The position numbers and the translations under genes were made by a program. A stretch of 64,000 bases of DNA, taken from Nocardiopsis terrae. GTDB lineage: Bacteria; Actinomycetota; Actinomycetes; Streptosporangiales; Streptosporangiaceae. Within the stretch, counting starts at the first letter, position 1, and every line of letters begins with the position of its first letter. The notes beneath the pieces were generated by a model. The model searched no databases and was not told where the DNA came from. It saw only the letters and a list, made by a program, of their open reading frames with translations. Below are positions 49,878-58,772 of the stretch, one piece after another. The stretch is from NCBI RefSeq assembly GCF_014651695.1, contig NZ_BMXJ01000003.1:151046-215045 (forward strand), given 5' to 3'.

Positions 49878-50681
49878 TCAGCCTGCGGTGTCGCGCCGGG
49901 CGACCGAGGCGAGGTCGGCCTCGATCCGGGCGGTGGTCTCCAGCAGGGCGGGGAGCAGGTCGCGGCGCACGTCCTCGATCGATGAGCGGTTGGCGTGCGC
50001 GGACACGTTGGCGGCGGCGATCACCCGGTCGGCGTCGTCGCGGATCGGGGCGGCCAGCGAGCGCAGGCCCTCCTCCAGTTCCTGGTCGACGATCGCGTAC
50101 CCCTGTGCGCGCACGCGCAGGATCTCCGCGCGCAGCTCGGCGGTGTCGGTGACGGTGAACCGGGTCAGCGGCCGCAGTTCGACCCGGTCCAGGTAGGCGT
50201 CCAGCCCGGCGTCGTCGTACCCGGCCAGCAGGACCCGGCCCATGGAGGTGGTGGAGGCGGGGAAGCGGGTGCCCACGGAGATGGACACGGCCATGATCCG
50301 CGAGGTGGCCACGCGGGCGACGTAGAGGATGTCGTCGCCCTCCAGCACCGACACCGAAGCCGACTCGTGCACGCGGGCGGACAGGTCCTCCAGGTGGGGT
50401 TGGGCCACGTCGGGGAGTCCCGCGGAGGCCACGTAGGCGTAGCCGAGCTCCAGTACCCGCGGGGTGAGGGAGAACATCCGGCCGTCGGTGCGCACGTACC
50501 CCAGGTCCACCAGGGTCAGCAGGAAGCGCCGGGCGGCGGCCCGGGTCAGCTCGGTGGCGCGTGCGACCTCGCTGAGGGTCATGGCCGGGCGCTCGGCCGA
50601 GAAGGCGCGCACGACCATGAGCCCCCGTTCCAGGGACTGCACGAAGTGGGCTCCGCGATCGGGGGCTTCTTCGGTGGTCAT
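49878..50681 (-). CDS. pcaR: IclR-family regulator of the pca operon
   Basis: A 267-residue IclR protein of the PcaR/PcaU/PobR-like group: helix-turn-helix in residues 15-75 (SLERGLMVVRAF, AARRFLLTLVDLGYV) and effector domain after 85 (TSMGRVLLAG). Start ATG 50681 has a GGAAGG site. It is divergent from pcaI with two matching dyads between, so it probably controls protocatechuate degradation in response to a pathway intermediate such as beta-ketoadipate or protocatechuate. Confidence 0.88.
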   Translation of the reverse strand: MTTEEAPDRGAHFVQSLERGLMVVRAFSAERPAMTLSEVARATELTRAAARRFLLTLVDLGYVRTDGRMFSLTPRVLELGYAYVASAGLPDVAQPHLEDLSARVHESASVSVLEGDDILYVARVATSRIMAVSISVGTRFPASTTSMGRVLLAGYDDAGLDAYLDRVELRPLTRFTVTDTAELRAEILRVRAQGYAIVDQELEEGLRSLAAPIRDDADRVIAAANVSAHANRSSIEDVRRDLLPALLETTARIEADLASVARRDTAG

Positions 50682-50745
50682 GAGGCCTTCCGGGATCGGG
50701 GTCGGGGGGTGCGGCCGTGGTGCGGCGGACCGCGGTCATCGCGAT

Positions 50746-50830
50746 GTTCTCATACCGAACAGGCGGGGCACGCCTTGACCCTCACTGTGATCGGCGCTAC
50801 GGTCTTAGCTAATAAGTTCGCGATGTGAAC
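50746..50830. promoter_or_regulatory. Two GTTC-N7-GAAC dyads between pcaR and pcaI
   Basis: GTTCTCATACCGAAC (50746-50760) and GTTCGCGATGTGAAC (50816-50830) share arms and spacing and both adjoin a GCGATGT copy. They are the likely operators of the IclR protein, one near each divergent promoter. Confidence 0.65.
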
Positions 50831-50861
50831 ATCTATGCGCTATACGAACAGGAGGGCCGCC

Positions 50862-51749
50862 ATGGCCGTGCCCCTGGACGAGGCGGTCCGGCAGCTCATC
50901 CACGACGGCGACACCGTCGCGCTGGAGGGGTTCACCCACCTCATCCCCGTGGCTGCCGGACACGAGGTCATCCGCCAGGGCCTGCGCGACCTCACGCTGG
51001 TCCGGATGACGCCCGACATCGTCTACGACCAACTCATCGGTGCCGGGTGCGCGCGCAAGCTCGTCTTCTCCTGGGGCGGCAACCCCGGAGTGGGGTCGCT
51101 GCACCGTTTCCGGGACGCCGTCACCCGCTCCTGGCCGGTCCCGCTGGAGATCGAGGAGCACAGCCACGCCGGGATGGCCAACCGCTACGTCGCGGGCGCC
51201 TCCGGCCTGCCCTTCGCCGTCCTGCGCGGCTACAGCGGCACCGACCTGGCCGGGAACACCCCCAACATCAGGACCATCACCTGCCCCTTCACCGGACAGG
51301 AGCTGGCCGCCGTCCCCGCGCTCAACCCCGACGTCACCGTGATCCACGCCCAGCGCGCGGACGCCGCGGGCAACGTGCAGCTGTGGGGCATCACCGGCAT
51401 CCAGAAGGAGGCCGCGCTGGCCGCCGACCGGGTCCTGGTCACCGTGGAGGAGGTCGTGGACGAGCTCGAACCCGTCCCCGGGCAGGTGATCCTGCCGAGC
51501 CGGGTCGTCGACGCGGTCAGCGTCGTCCCCGGTGGCGCCGCCCCCTCATACGCGCACGGCTACTACGAGCGCGACAACGCCGCCTACCGGGCCTGGGACG
51601 CGATCGGCCGCGACCGCGAGGCCTTCACCGCCTGGCTCACCGAACTCACCGCCGCCACCGGACCGACCGCCACCGGTCGGGCGGCGGCCGGACCCGCCGC
51701 GGCCGACCGGGCCGCGGACGACCCCGAGCCCGCAGGGAGGGGCGCGTGA
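50862..51749 (+). CDS. pcaI: 3-oxoadipate CoA-transferase subunit A
   Basis: A 295-residue subunit of the CoA transferase that moves CoA from succinyl-CoA to beta-ketoadipate. The glycine-rich N-terminal part (GDTVALEGFTHLIPVAAGHE) and the SWGGNPGVGSL and DVTVIHAQRAD stretches are typical of the alpha-type subunit. An AGGAGGG site precedes ATG 50862. The Ala/Gly/Asp-rich last 35 residues are a low-complexity tail not usual in the family. The stop overlaps pcaJ (GTGA). First gene of the pca operon. Confidence 0.92.
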   Translation: MAVPLDEAVRQLIHDGDTVALEGFTHLIPVAAGHEVIRQGLRDLTLVRMTPDIVYDQLIGAGCARKLVFSWGGNPGVGSLHRFRDAVTRSWPVPLEIEEHSHAGMANRYVAGASGLPFAVLRGYSGTDLAGNTPNIRTITCPFTGQELAAVPALNPDVTVIHAQRADAAGNVQLWGITGIQKEAALAADRVLVTVEEVVDELEPVPGQVILPSRVVDAVSVVPGGAAPSYAHGYYERDNAAYRAWDAIGRDREAFTAWLTELTAATGPTATGRAAAGPAAADRAADDPEPAGRGA

Positions 51750-52501
51750 CCACCGTGACCTGGACCGCCGACGAGATGATGACCGTCACCGCGGCGCGCT
51801 CGCTGCGCGACGGGACGGCCTGCTTCGTCGGCATCGGTCTCCCCAGCACCGCCGCCAACGTGGCCAGCCGCACCCACGCCCCCGACCTGTGGATGATCTA
51901 CGAGTCCGGCACCCTGGGCGCGTCCCCCGACCGCCTGCCGCTGTCCATCGGTGACGGGATCCTCGCCGAGACCGCCGACACCGTGGTCTCGGTGCCCGAG
52001 GTCTTCAACTACTGGCTCCAGGCCGGGCGTATCGACGCCGGGTTCCTCGGCGCCGCCCAGATCGACCGGTACGCCAACATCAACACCACCGTCATCGGAG
52101 CCTACGACGACCCCGCGGTGCGCCTTCCCGGTGCCGGCGGCGCCCCCGAGATCGCCGCCTCCTGCCGCGAGGTCACCGTGATCATGCGGCACAGCCGGCG
52201 CGCGTTCGTGGAGAGGGTGGACTTCGTGACCTCGGTGGGCCACGGCACGGGCCCCGGAGACCGCGAGCGGCTCGGTCTGACCGGTGCCGGTCCCGTCCGG
52301 GTCATCACCGACCTCGGGGTGCTCGAACCCGACCCGCTCACCCGCGAACTCACCCTCGTGGGCGTGCACCCGGGCGTGGAGGCGGCGGCGGTGCGCGAGG
52401 CGACCGGCTGGGACCTGCGGGTCTCCGAGGACCTCGCCCGGACCCCGGCCCCCACCGAAACCGAACTCTCGGTGGTCCGTTCCCTGACCGGGGCCGCCTG
52501 A
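51746..52501 (+). CDS. pcaJ: 3-oxoadipate CoA-transferase subunit B
   Basis: A 251-residue partner of PcaI. The expected catalytic Glu is Glu53 in YESGTLG; FVGIGLPSTAAN and GVHPGVE are family segments. GTG 51746 overlaps the pcaI stop and has a GGGAGG site. With PcaI it forms beta-ketoadipyl-CoA, the substrate of PcaF downstream. Confidence 0.92.
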   Translation: MTTVTWTADEMMTVTAARSLRDGTACFVGIGLPSTAANVASRTHAPDLWMIYESGTLGASPDRLPLSIGDGILAETADTVVSVPEVFNYWLQAGRIDAGFLGAAQIDRYANINTTVIGAYDDPAVRLPGAGGAPEIAASCREVTVIMRHSRRAFVERVDFVTSVGHGTGPGDRERLGLTGAGPVRVITDLGVLEPDPLTRELTLVGVHPGVEAAAVREATGWDLRVSEDLARTPAPTETELSVVRSLTGAA

Positions 52502-52539
52502 GCCCGGCCGGGGGCGTCCGAACCCGGACGGGTACGCTG

Positions 52540-52554
52540 CCTAACACTGTTAGG
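52540..52554. promoter_or_regulatory. Palindrome upstream of pcaF
   Basis: CCTAACA-C-TGTTAGG is a perfect 7-base dyad in the 120-base gap between pcaJ and pcaF. It resembles TetR-type sites and suggests an internal, separately controlled promoter for pcaF onward. Confidence 0.55.
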
Positions 52555-52621
52555 TAATGGGTTCCGGTCCACCGGACCGAACCCGCCGACGGACACACCC
52601 CCTCAACCCAGGAGGCACACG

Positions 52622-53797
52622 GTGACCGACGTCTACGTCCTCGACGCCGTCCGCACACCCTTCGGCAAGTACGGCGGCGCACTCTCCGGAACCCGCCCCG
52701 ACGACCTCGCCGCGCACGTGGTCAGAGCCCTGATCGACCGGAGCCCCGACCTCGACCCGGCCGCCGTCGACGAGGTCCTGTTCGGCAACGCCAACGGAGC
52801 GGGCGAGGAGAACCGCAACGTCGCCCGCATGGCCACACTCCTGGCCGGGCTGCCCACCTCCGTTCCCGGAGCCACCGTCAACCGCCTCTGCGGCTCCGGG
52901 ATGGAAGCGGCCGTCCAGGCCAGCCGGGCCATCCAGACCGGCGACGCCTCCCTGGTCCTGGCCGGGGGAGTCGAGTCCATGAGCCGCGCCCCCTGGGTAC
53001 TGCCCAAACCGGCCAAGGGCTTCCCCGCCGCCGACGCCGCCCTGCACTCCACCACCCTCGGCTGGCGCATGGTCAACCCGCGCATGCCCAGCAGGTGGAC
53101 CGTCTCCCTGGGGGAGAGCACCGAGGGCCTGGCGGGCCAGTACGGCGTCAGCCGCGCGGACCAGGACGCCTTCGCCCTGGCCAGCCACACCAAGGCCGCC
53201 CGCGCCTGGGCCGACGGGATCTTCGACGACGAGATCGTCCAGGTCGAGGGCGCCCGCCTGGAACGCGACGAGAGCATCCGCGAGACCTCCGCCGACAAAC
53301 TCGCCGGGCTCAAACCCGCCTTCCGCGAGGAGGGCACCATCACCGCGGGCAACGCCTCCCCCCTCAACGACGGCGCCGCGGCCCTCCTGCTCGGCGACGC
53401 CGGAGCCGCCACCGCCACCGGCCGCGAACCCCTCGCCCGCCTGGTCAGCCGGGGGGTCGCGGGGGTCGACCCCGACGTGTTCGGCATCGGCCCGGTCCGC
53501 GCCGCCGAGATCGCCCTCGAACGCGCCGGGATCGGCTGGGACGACCTGTCCGCCGTCGAACTCAACGAGGCCTTCGCCGCCCAGTCCCTGGCCTGTGTCC
53601 GCAGCTGGAAGGAGCTGGACCCCGACATCGTCAACCGCAACGGCGGAGCCATCGCCATCGGCCACCCGCTCGGCGCCTCCGGAGCACGCGTCCTCGGCTC
53701 GCTCGCCCACGAACTGCGCAGGCGCGGCGGCGGATGGGGCCTGGCCGCCCTGTGCATCGGAGTCGGCCAGGGTCTGGCCGTCGTGCTGCACGCCTGA
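52622..53797 (+). CDS. pcaF: 3-oxoadipyl-CoA thiolase
   Basis: A 391-residue thiolase. Catalytic residues are Cys90 (RLCGSGME), His348 (GHPLGASG) and Cys378 (LCIGVGQG). It splits beta-ketoadipyl-CoA into succinyl-CoA and acetyl-CoA, the last step of the pathway. AGGAGG precedes GTG 52622. A general acetyl-CoA acetyltransferase would look the same, but context favours PcaF. Confidence 0.92.
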   Translation: MTDVYVLDAVRTPFGKYGGALSGTRPDDLAAHVVRALIDRSPDLDPAAVDEVLFGNANGAGEENRNVARMATLLAGLPTSVPGATVNRLCGSGMEAAVQASRAIQTGDASLVLAGGVESMSRAPWVLPKPAKGFPAADAALHSTTLGWRMVNPRMPSRWTVSLGESTEGLAGQYGVSRADQDAFALASHTKAARAWADGIFDDEIVQVEGARLERDESIRETSADKLAGLKPAFREEGTITAGNASPLNDGAAALLLGDAGAATATGREPLARLVSRGVAGVDPDVFGIGPVRAAEIALERAGIGWDDLSAVELNEAFAAQSLACVRSWKELDPDIVNRNGGAIAIGHPLGASGARVLGSLAHELRRRGGGWGLAALCIGVGQGLAVVLHA

Positions 53798-53850
53798 CGT
53801 CCCCGGCGGGCCCCGCCGAGTCCGGGGCCCGCCCCGAAAGGAACAGCCAC

Positions 53851-54666
53851 ATGTCCACCACACCCGACGGGGCGCACCGCCCCGACGGGGCCGGCCCGGC
53901 TCACGGGTCCGCGCCCCGCACCGGCACCCGCGCCCCCGGGCTGCACGTCCCCGGCTACGTCCGCGACCACGACACCCACCCGCCCCTGGACTACCCCGGG
54001 TACGGGAGCACCGCCCTGCGCCACCCCAAGCGCCCGCTCACCCTCCTGCCGCACACGCTCACCGAGATCACCGCGCCCGTCCTGGGCGGGGACCGCCTCG
54101 GCGCGCACGACCACGACCTCACCCGTCAGCACGAGGGCGAACCGCAGGGCCAGCGCATCATCGTGCACGGGCAGGTCCGCGACAGCGACGGCCGACCCGT
54201 CCCGCACACCCTCGTGGAGATCTGGCAGGCCAACGCCGCCGGGCGCTACCGCCACACCGGCGACACCTGGCCCGCCCCGCTCGACCCCCACTTCACCGGG
54301 GTCGGCCGGGTCCTCACCGACGCCGAGGGACGCTACCGGTTCGTCACCGTCCGGCCCGGGGCCTACCCCTGGAAGAACCACCGGAACGCCTGGCGCCCGG
54401 CCCACATCCACTTCTCCCTGTTCGGGCGGGCCTTCACCCAGCGCCTGGTCACCCAGATGTACTTCCCCGACGACCCCCTCTTCTTCCAGGACCCCATGTG
54501 GCAGTCGGTCCCCGACGAGAGGGCCCGCGAGCGCATGCTCGCCCGCTTCGACTACGACACCACCGAACCCGAGTGGGCCCTGGCCTACCGCTGGGACATC
54601 GTGCTGCGCGGACGCGAGCAGACCCCGTTCGAGTCCGAGGAAGAGGTCCTGGAGGACGACGAGTGA
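53851..54666 (+). CDS. pcaH: Protocatechuate 3,4-dioxygenase beta subunit
   Basis: A 271-residue intradiol dioxygenase subunit. The non-heme Fe(III) ligands match Tyr133 (GRYRHTG), Tyr172 (AYPWKNH), His185 and His187 (RPAHIHFS). The N terminus is about 30 residues longer than usual and Pro/Gly/Ala-rich. With PcaG it cleaves protocatechuate to 3-carboxymuconate. GAAAGGA site before ATG 53851. Confidence 0.95.
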   Translation: MSTTPDGAHRPDGAGPAHGSAPRTGTRAPGLHVPGYVRDHDTHPPLDYPGYGSTALRHPKRPLTLLPHTLTEITAPVLGGDRLGAHDHDLTRQHEGEPQGQRIIVHGQVRDSDGRPVPHTLVEIWQANAAGRYRHTGDTWPAPLDPHFTGVGRVLTDAEGRYRFVTVRPGAYPWKNHRNAWRPAHIHFSLFGRAFTQRLVTQMYFPDDPLFFQDPMWQSVPDERARERMLARFDYDTTEPEWALAYRWDIVLRGREQTPFESEEEVLEDDE

Positions 54667-55226
54667 GCACCCACCCCACCACCCCGTCCCAGACGGTCGG
54701 CCCCTACCTGCACATCGGCCTGCCCTGGCCGGACGGCCCCTTCGCGGTCGCCGAGGGCACCCCCGGCGCCCTCTGGCTGCGCGGCACCGTCTACGACGGC
54801 GCGGGCGCACCCGTCACCGACGCCCTCATCGAGACCTGGCAGGCCGACCCCGAAGGCCGCTTCGACCACCCCGACGACCCCCGGGGCCCCCGGAACCTGC
54901 CGGGCTTCCGCGGCCTGGGGCGCTGCCCCACCGACGCCTCGGGCTCCTACGGCATCCTCACCCTCAAACCCGGGCCCGTCCCCGGGCCCGGCGGGGACCA
55001 GGCGCCGCACGTCGACATCTCCGTCTTCGGGCGCGGCATGCTGAACCGGGTCGTCACCCGCCTGTACTTTCCCGAGGAGGAGGCCGCCAACGCCGCCGAC
55101 CCGGTACTGAACTCCATCGGGGACCCCGCGGCACGCGCCACCCTGGTCGCCCGGCGGGAGGAGGACGGCTACCGTCTCGACATCCGCCTCCAGGGCGCGG
55201 ACGAGACCGTCTTCTTCGACATCTGA
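54663..55226 (+). CDS. pcaG: Protocatechuate 3,4-dioxygenase alpha subunit
   Basis: A 187-residue partner of PcaH (SQTVGPYLHIGL, ETWQADPEGRF and HVDISVFGRGML are alpha-subunit segments). It lacks the iron ligands, as in the family. GTG 54663 overlaps the pcaH stop (GTGA), allowing equal production of both chains. Confidence 0.95.
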   Translation: MSTHPTTPSQTVGPYLHIGLPWPDGPFAVAEGTPGALWLRGTVYDGAGAPVTDALIETWQADPEGRFDHPDDPRGPRNLPGFRGLGRCPTDASGSYGILTLKPGPVPGPGGDQAPHVDISVFGRGMLNRVVTRLYFPEEEAANAADPVLNSIGDPAARATLVARREEDGYRLDIRLQGADETVFFDI

Positions 55227-55259
55227 CCGCTCCGCTCCGAGCCAGACAAGGACCCACCC

Positions 55260-56645
55260 ATGACCGGCCTGTTCGACGGTGTCCTCAACCACGGCCCCCT
55301 CGGCCCGCTCACCGACGACACCGCCTGGCTCCAGGCCCTGCTCGACACCGAGGCCGCCCTCGCCCGCGCCCTCGCCGACACCGCGGACCCGGCGGACCCG
55401 GAGGCCCCCACGGCGGAACAGGCCGAGACCATCGCCGCCGCCTGCGCAGCCCACAGGTACGACGCGGCCGCCCTGGGCGGGGCGGCCGCGGGCGGCGGCA
55501 ACCCCGTCATCCCCCTGGTCGGACAGCTCACCGCGCAGGTACACCGGGCCGATCCCGGAGCGGCCGGCCACGTCCACCGCGGCGCCACCAGCCAGGACGT
55601 CATGGACACCGCCGCCATGCTCCTCCTGAGCCGCGCGGGCCGGGCCCTGCACGGCGAACTGGACCTCCTCACCGCCGACCTGCGCACGCTCGCCGACCGC
55701 CACCGCAGCACACCCATGCCCGGGCGCACCCTGCTCCAACAGGCCCTGCCCACCACCTTCGGCGCGGTCGCCGCGGGCTGGGCCTCGGGCCTGGGCGCAG
55801 CGGCCGACCGGCTCGACGAGGTCCTCACCCACGGCCTGGCCGCCCAGCTCGGCGGGGCCGTGGGCACCCTGGCCTCCCTCGGCCCCCGCGGCCCGGAGAC
55901 GGCCGCCGCCTTCGCCGCCCGCCTCGGCCTGCCCGAACCCGACCTGCCCTGGCACACCGAACGCGGCCGTGTCGCCGAGGCCGCCGCCGCCCTGGGCCGG
56001 GTGTGCGGTGCGGCCGGAACGGTCGCCCAGGACATCGTCCTGCTCGCCCAGACCGAGGTCGGCGAGGTCACCGAGGAGGGCGGCGAGGGCACCGGAGGCT
56101 CGTCCACCATGCCGCACAAACGCAACCCCGTCGCCGCCGTCAGCGCCCTGGCCGCCGCCCGCCAGGCACCCGGCCTGGTCGCCAACCTGTTCGCCGCCCA
56201 GATCCAGGAGCACCAGCGCGCCGCCGGGGCCTGGCACGCCGAGTGGCTCCCCCTCACCGACCTGCTGCGCCGCACCGGCTCGGCGGTGTCCTGGCTGCGT
56301 ACCAGCGCCGAACGCCTGCGCGTGCACCCCGACCGGATGCGCGCCAACCTGGACCGCACCGGCGGGCTGGCCCTGAGCGAACGCCTCACCACCGACCTGG
56401 CCCCCGAACTCGGCCGGACGGAGGCCCACCGCAGGGTCGCCGCCGCCTGCCGGGCCGCCGTGGACGAGGGCCGCGACCCGGTCGAGGTCCTGGCCGAACA
56501 CCTCCGGGGGCTGCGCACCCGCGAACAGGTCAGCGCACTGCTCGACCCCACGGCCTACCTCGGCGCCGCCGCGGTGTTCACCGACCGGGTGACGGGTAGG
56601 ACCGGCCGGACGGACCGTACCGACAGCGAAGAAGGAAACCGATGA
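55260..56645 (+). CDS. pcaB: 3-carboxy-cis,cis-muconate cycloisomerase
   Basis: A 461-residue member of the fumarase/argininosuccinate lyase superfamily with the signature SSTMPHKRNP. It forms carboxymuconolactone from 3-carboxymuconate. The usual tetrameric all-helical fold is expected. Start ATG 55260; the stop overlaps the next gene as ATGA. Confidence 0.93.
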   Translation: MTGLFDGVLNHGPLGPLTDDTAWLQALLDTEAALARALADTADPADPEAPTAEQAETIAAACAAHRYDAAALGGAAAGGGNPVIPLVGQLTAQVHRADPGAAGHVHRGATSQDVMDTAAMLLLSRAGRALHGELDLLTADLRTLADRHRSTPMPGRTLLQQALPTTFGAVAAGWASGLGAAADRLDEVLTHGLAAQLGGAVGTLASLGPRGPETAAAFAARLGLPEPDLPWHTERGRVAEAAAALGRVCGAAGTVAQDIVLLAQTEVGEVTEEGGEGTGGSSTMPHKRNPVAAVSALAAARQAPGLVANLFAAQIQEHQRAAGAWHAEWLPLTDLLRRTGSAVSWLRTSAERLRVHPDRMRANLDRTGGLALSERLTTDLAPELGRTEAHRRVAAACRAAVDEGRDPVEVLAEHLRGLRTREQVSALLDPTAYLGAAAVFTDRVTGRTGRTDRTDSEEGNR

Positions 56646-57781
56646 GCGTTGACCTCCACCACACCGTGAGCGGCCCCGCGGACGCACCGCCGCTGGTGCT
56701 CGCCGGATCCCTGGGCACCACCGGTCAGATGTGGGAACCGCAGGTCGAGGCGCTCTCCACCGTCTTCCGGGTGATCCGAGTCGACCTGCGCGGACACGGC
56801 CGCTCGCCCGTCCCCCAGGGCCCCTACGGTATGGCCGACCTGGGCGGCGACGTCCTCGCCCTCCTCGACCGGCTGGGGATCGAACGCGCCCACTACGCGG
56901 GCCTGTCCATCGGCGGCATGGTCGGCCAGTGGCTCGGCGTCAACGCCCCCGAGCGCATCGACCGCCTCGTCCTGATGGCCACCTCCCCGTACATGGGCCC
57001 CGCACAGAACTGGCGGGACCGGGCCGCCCTGGCCCGGGCCGAGGGCACCGCCGCCCTGGCCGACAACGTCGTGCAGCGCTGGTTCACCCCCGGCTACGCC
57101 AAGGAGCACCCCCACGACGTCACCCTCCTGCGCGACCAGATCGTCGACACCCCCGACGAGGGGTACGCGGGCTGCTGCGGCGCCATCGAGAACCACGACG
57201 TGCGCGGTGACCTGCACCGGATCACCGCGCCCACCCTGGTCGTCGCCGGGGCCGACGACCCCGCGACCCCGCCCGAGGGCAACGGCGCGCTGATCGCGGA
57301 ACGGGTCCCCGGCGCGCGGCTCGTGGTGCTCCCGGACGCGGCCCACCTGCTGTCCTGGTCGCACGCGGCCCAGGTGAACACGCTCATCACCCGGCACCTG
57401 ACCGCCGCGGACCGGTACGGCGCCGGGATGCGGGTGCGCCGGAGCGTGCTCGGCGACGCGCACGTGGACCGGGCTGAGGAGCGCAAGAGCGCCTTCACCG
57501 AACCCTTCCAGGACCTGATCACCCGGTACGCCTGGGGTGAGGTCTGGACCCGCCCGGGCCTGGACCGGCGGACCCGTAGCTGCATGGTGTTGACCGCCCT
57601 GGCGGCCAAGGGCCACTGGGGCGAGTTGGCCATGCACGTGCGGGCGGCCCTGCGCAACGGCCTGACCTCGGACGAGATCGGGGAGGTGTTCCTCCAGGCC
57701 GCCGTCTACTGCGGGGTCCCGGCCGCCAACAAGGCCTTCGCCATCGCCCAGGAGGTCCTCGACGAGGACGCTGGGGCCTGA
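56642..57781 (+). CDS. pcaL: Fused 3-oxoadipate enol-lactonase / 4-carboxymuconolactone decarboxylase
   Basis: A 379-residue fusion. Residues 1-255 are an alpha/beta hydrolase with nucleophile Ser89 (GLSIGG), the PcaD lactonase. Residues about 260-375 are the carboxymuconolactone decarboxylase domain PcaC (FTEPFQDLITRYAWGEVW, AAVYCGVPAANKAF). This PcaD-PcaC order is known in actinomycetes and carries out two consecutive steps. Coupled to pcaB by an ATGA overlap; last gene of the operon. Confidence 0.95.
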   Translation: MSVDLHHTVSGPADAPPLVLAGSLGTTGQMWEPQVEALSTVFRVIRVDLRGHGRSPVPQGPYGMADLGGDVLALLDRLGIERAHYAGLSIGGMVGQWLGVNAPERIDRLVLMATSPYMGPAQNWRDRAALARAEGTAALADNVVQRWFTPGYAKEHPHDVTLLRDQIVDTPDEGYAGCCGAIENHDVRGDLHRITAPTLVVAGADDPATPPEGNGALIAERVPGARLVVLPDAAHLLSWSHAAQVNTLITRHLTAADRYGAGMRVRRSVLGDAHVDRAEERKSAFTEPFQDLITRYAWGEVWTRPGLDRRTRSCMVLTALAAKGHWGELAMHVRAALRNGLTSDEIGEVFLQAAVYCGVPAANKAFAIAQEVLDEDAGA

Positions 57782-57788
57782 CCCGCCA

Positions 57789-57806
57789 GCCCCGCCGGAG
57801 CGGGGC
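57789..57806. terminator. Terminator of the pca operon
   Basis: GCCCCGC and GCGGGGC pair exactly over a 4-base loop, 8 bases after the pca stop, between convergent genes. Confidence 0.7.
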
Positions 57807-57828
57807 CGGGCCCCTCGTTGCACGGGGG

Positions 57829-58665
57829 TCAGCGTTTGAAGGCGACCCCGGACATCTCCCACCTCTTGATCTCGGGGTCGTCTGGGCGTCGGAGCGGGTC
57901 CCGGTCGGGATGGCGCCAGGTGGCGCAGTCCACGGCCCGGGGTCCCTGGTCGCGGCCGTCGATCCAGGGACTCACGAGTTCGAGTCCGGAGAACACGGCG
58001 GAGGCCTCCTCGGGGCTGCGCACACGGCCCCAGGGGGTGCCGAAGGAGAGGATCTTCTCGGTCATCCAGGCAGCCGCCTCGGGGTCGTCGGAGACGATGT
58101 GGGAGAAGATCACGCAGGACCCGGGGGCGAGCCGGTCGAGCAGGGAGCGGACCATGCCGAAGGGGTCGCTCTCGTCGGGCAGGCAGTGCAGCAGTGAGAC
58201 GAGCATGACGCACACCGGCTGGTCGGTGTCGATGAGCCGGTGGGTCTCCGGTGCGCTCAGGACCTGGTCGGTGTCGCGGATGTCGGCCATCAGGAACGCG
58301 GTTCCGGCGCTGTCGGTGACCAGAGCCCTGCCGTGGGCCAGCACGATGGGGTCGTGGTCCACGTAGACCACGCGCGCCCCCGGGTTGGCCCGCTGGGCGA
58401 CGTGGTGGGTGTTCTCCGTGGTGGGCAGACCGGCACCGAGGTCGAGGAACTGTTCCACCCCCTGCCTGCTCACGTACTCGACGGCGCGCCCGAGGAAGGC
58501 CCGGTTGTCGTTGGCGAAGGCGACGAGTTCGGGGATGCCCTTGGCGAGCTCCTCGCAGGCTTCCCGGTCCGCCTCGAAGTTGTCTTTCCCGCCCAGCAGA
58601 TAGTCGTACATACGCGCGATGCTCGGCGTGTCCATGTTGATGTGGGGGGGGAAGCGATCGGCCAT
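57829..58665 (-). CDS. DUF574-family SAM-dependent methyltransferase
   Basis: A 278-residue protein of the DUF574 (Methyltransf_19) family, common in multiple copies in actinomycetes. The signature RMYDYLLGGKDNFEADR and the SAM motif FLDLGAGLPT are present. Substrates are unknown. ATG 58665 has no ribosome site (the sequence before it reads CTCTCC), so the start or a leaderless transcript is uncertain. Convergent with the pca operon. Confidence 0.88.
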   Translation of the reverse strand: MADRFPPHINMDTPSIARMYDYLLGGKDNFEADREACEELAKGIPELVAFANDNRAFLGRAVEYVSRQGVEQFLDLGAGLPTTENTHHVAQRANPGARVVYVDHDPIVLAHGRALVTDSAGTAFLMADIRDTDQVLSAPETHRLIDTDQPVCVMLVSLLHCLPDESDPFGMVRSLLDRLAPGSCVIFSHIVSDDPEAAAWMTEKILSFGTPWGRVRSPEEASAVFSGLELVSPWIDGRDQGPRAVDCATWRHPDRDPLRRPDDPEIKRWEMSGVAFKR

Positions 58666-58772
58666 AGGAGAGGTACCAATCAGGACTAGTTTGTGCGAGG
58701 CATCTTCAGGCGAATCGTAACCGTGTTTCGTGGGTCGTACCGGCTTTTCCACAAGAAAGTCGAGCGGATGCT

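Noticed and set aside
52633-54810. A long minus-strand frame across pcaF and pcaH
   Set aside because: Thiolase and dioxygenase active-site residues on the other strand are intact; this is a shadow frame.
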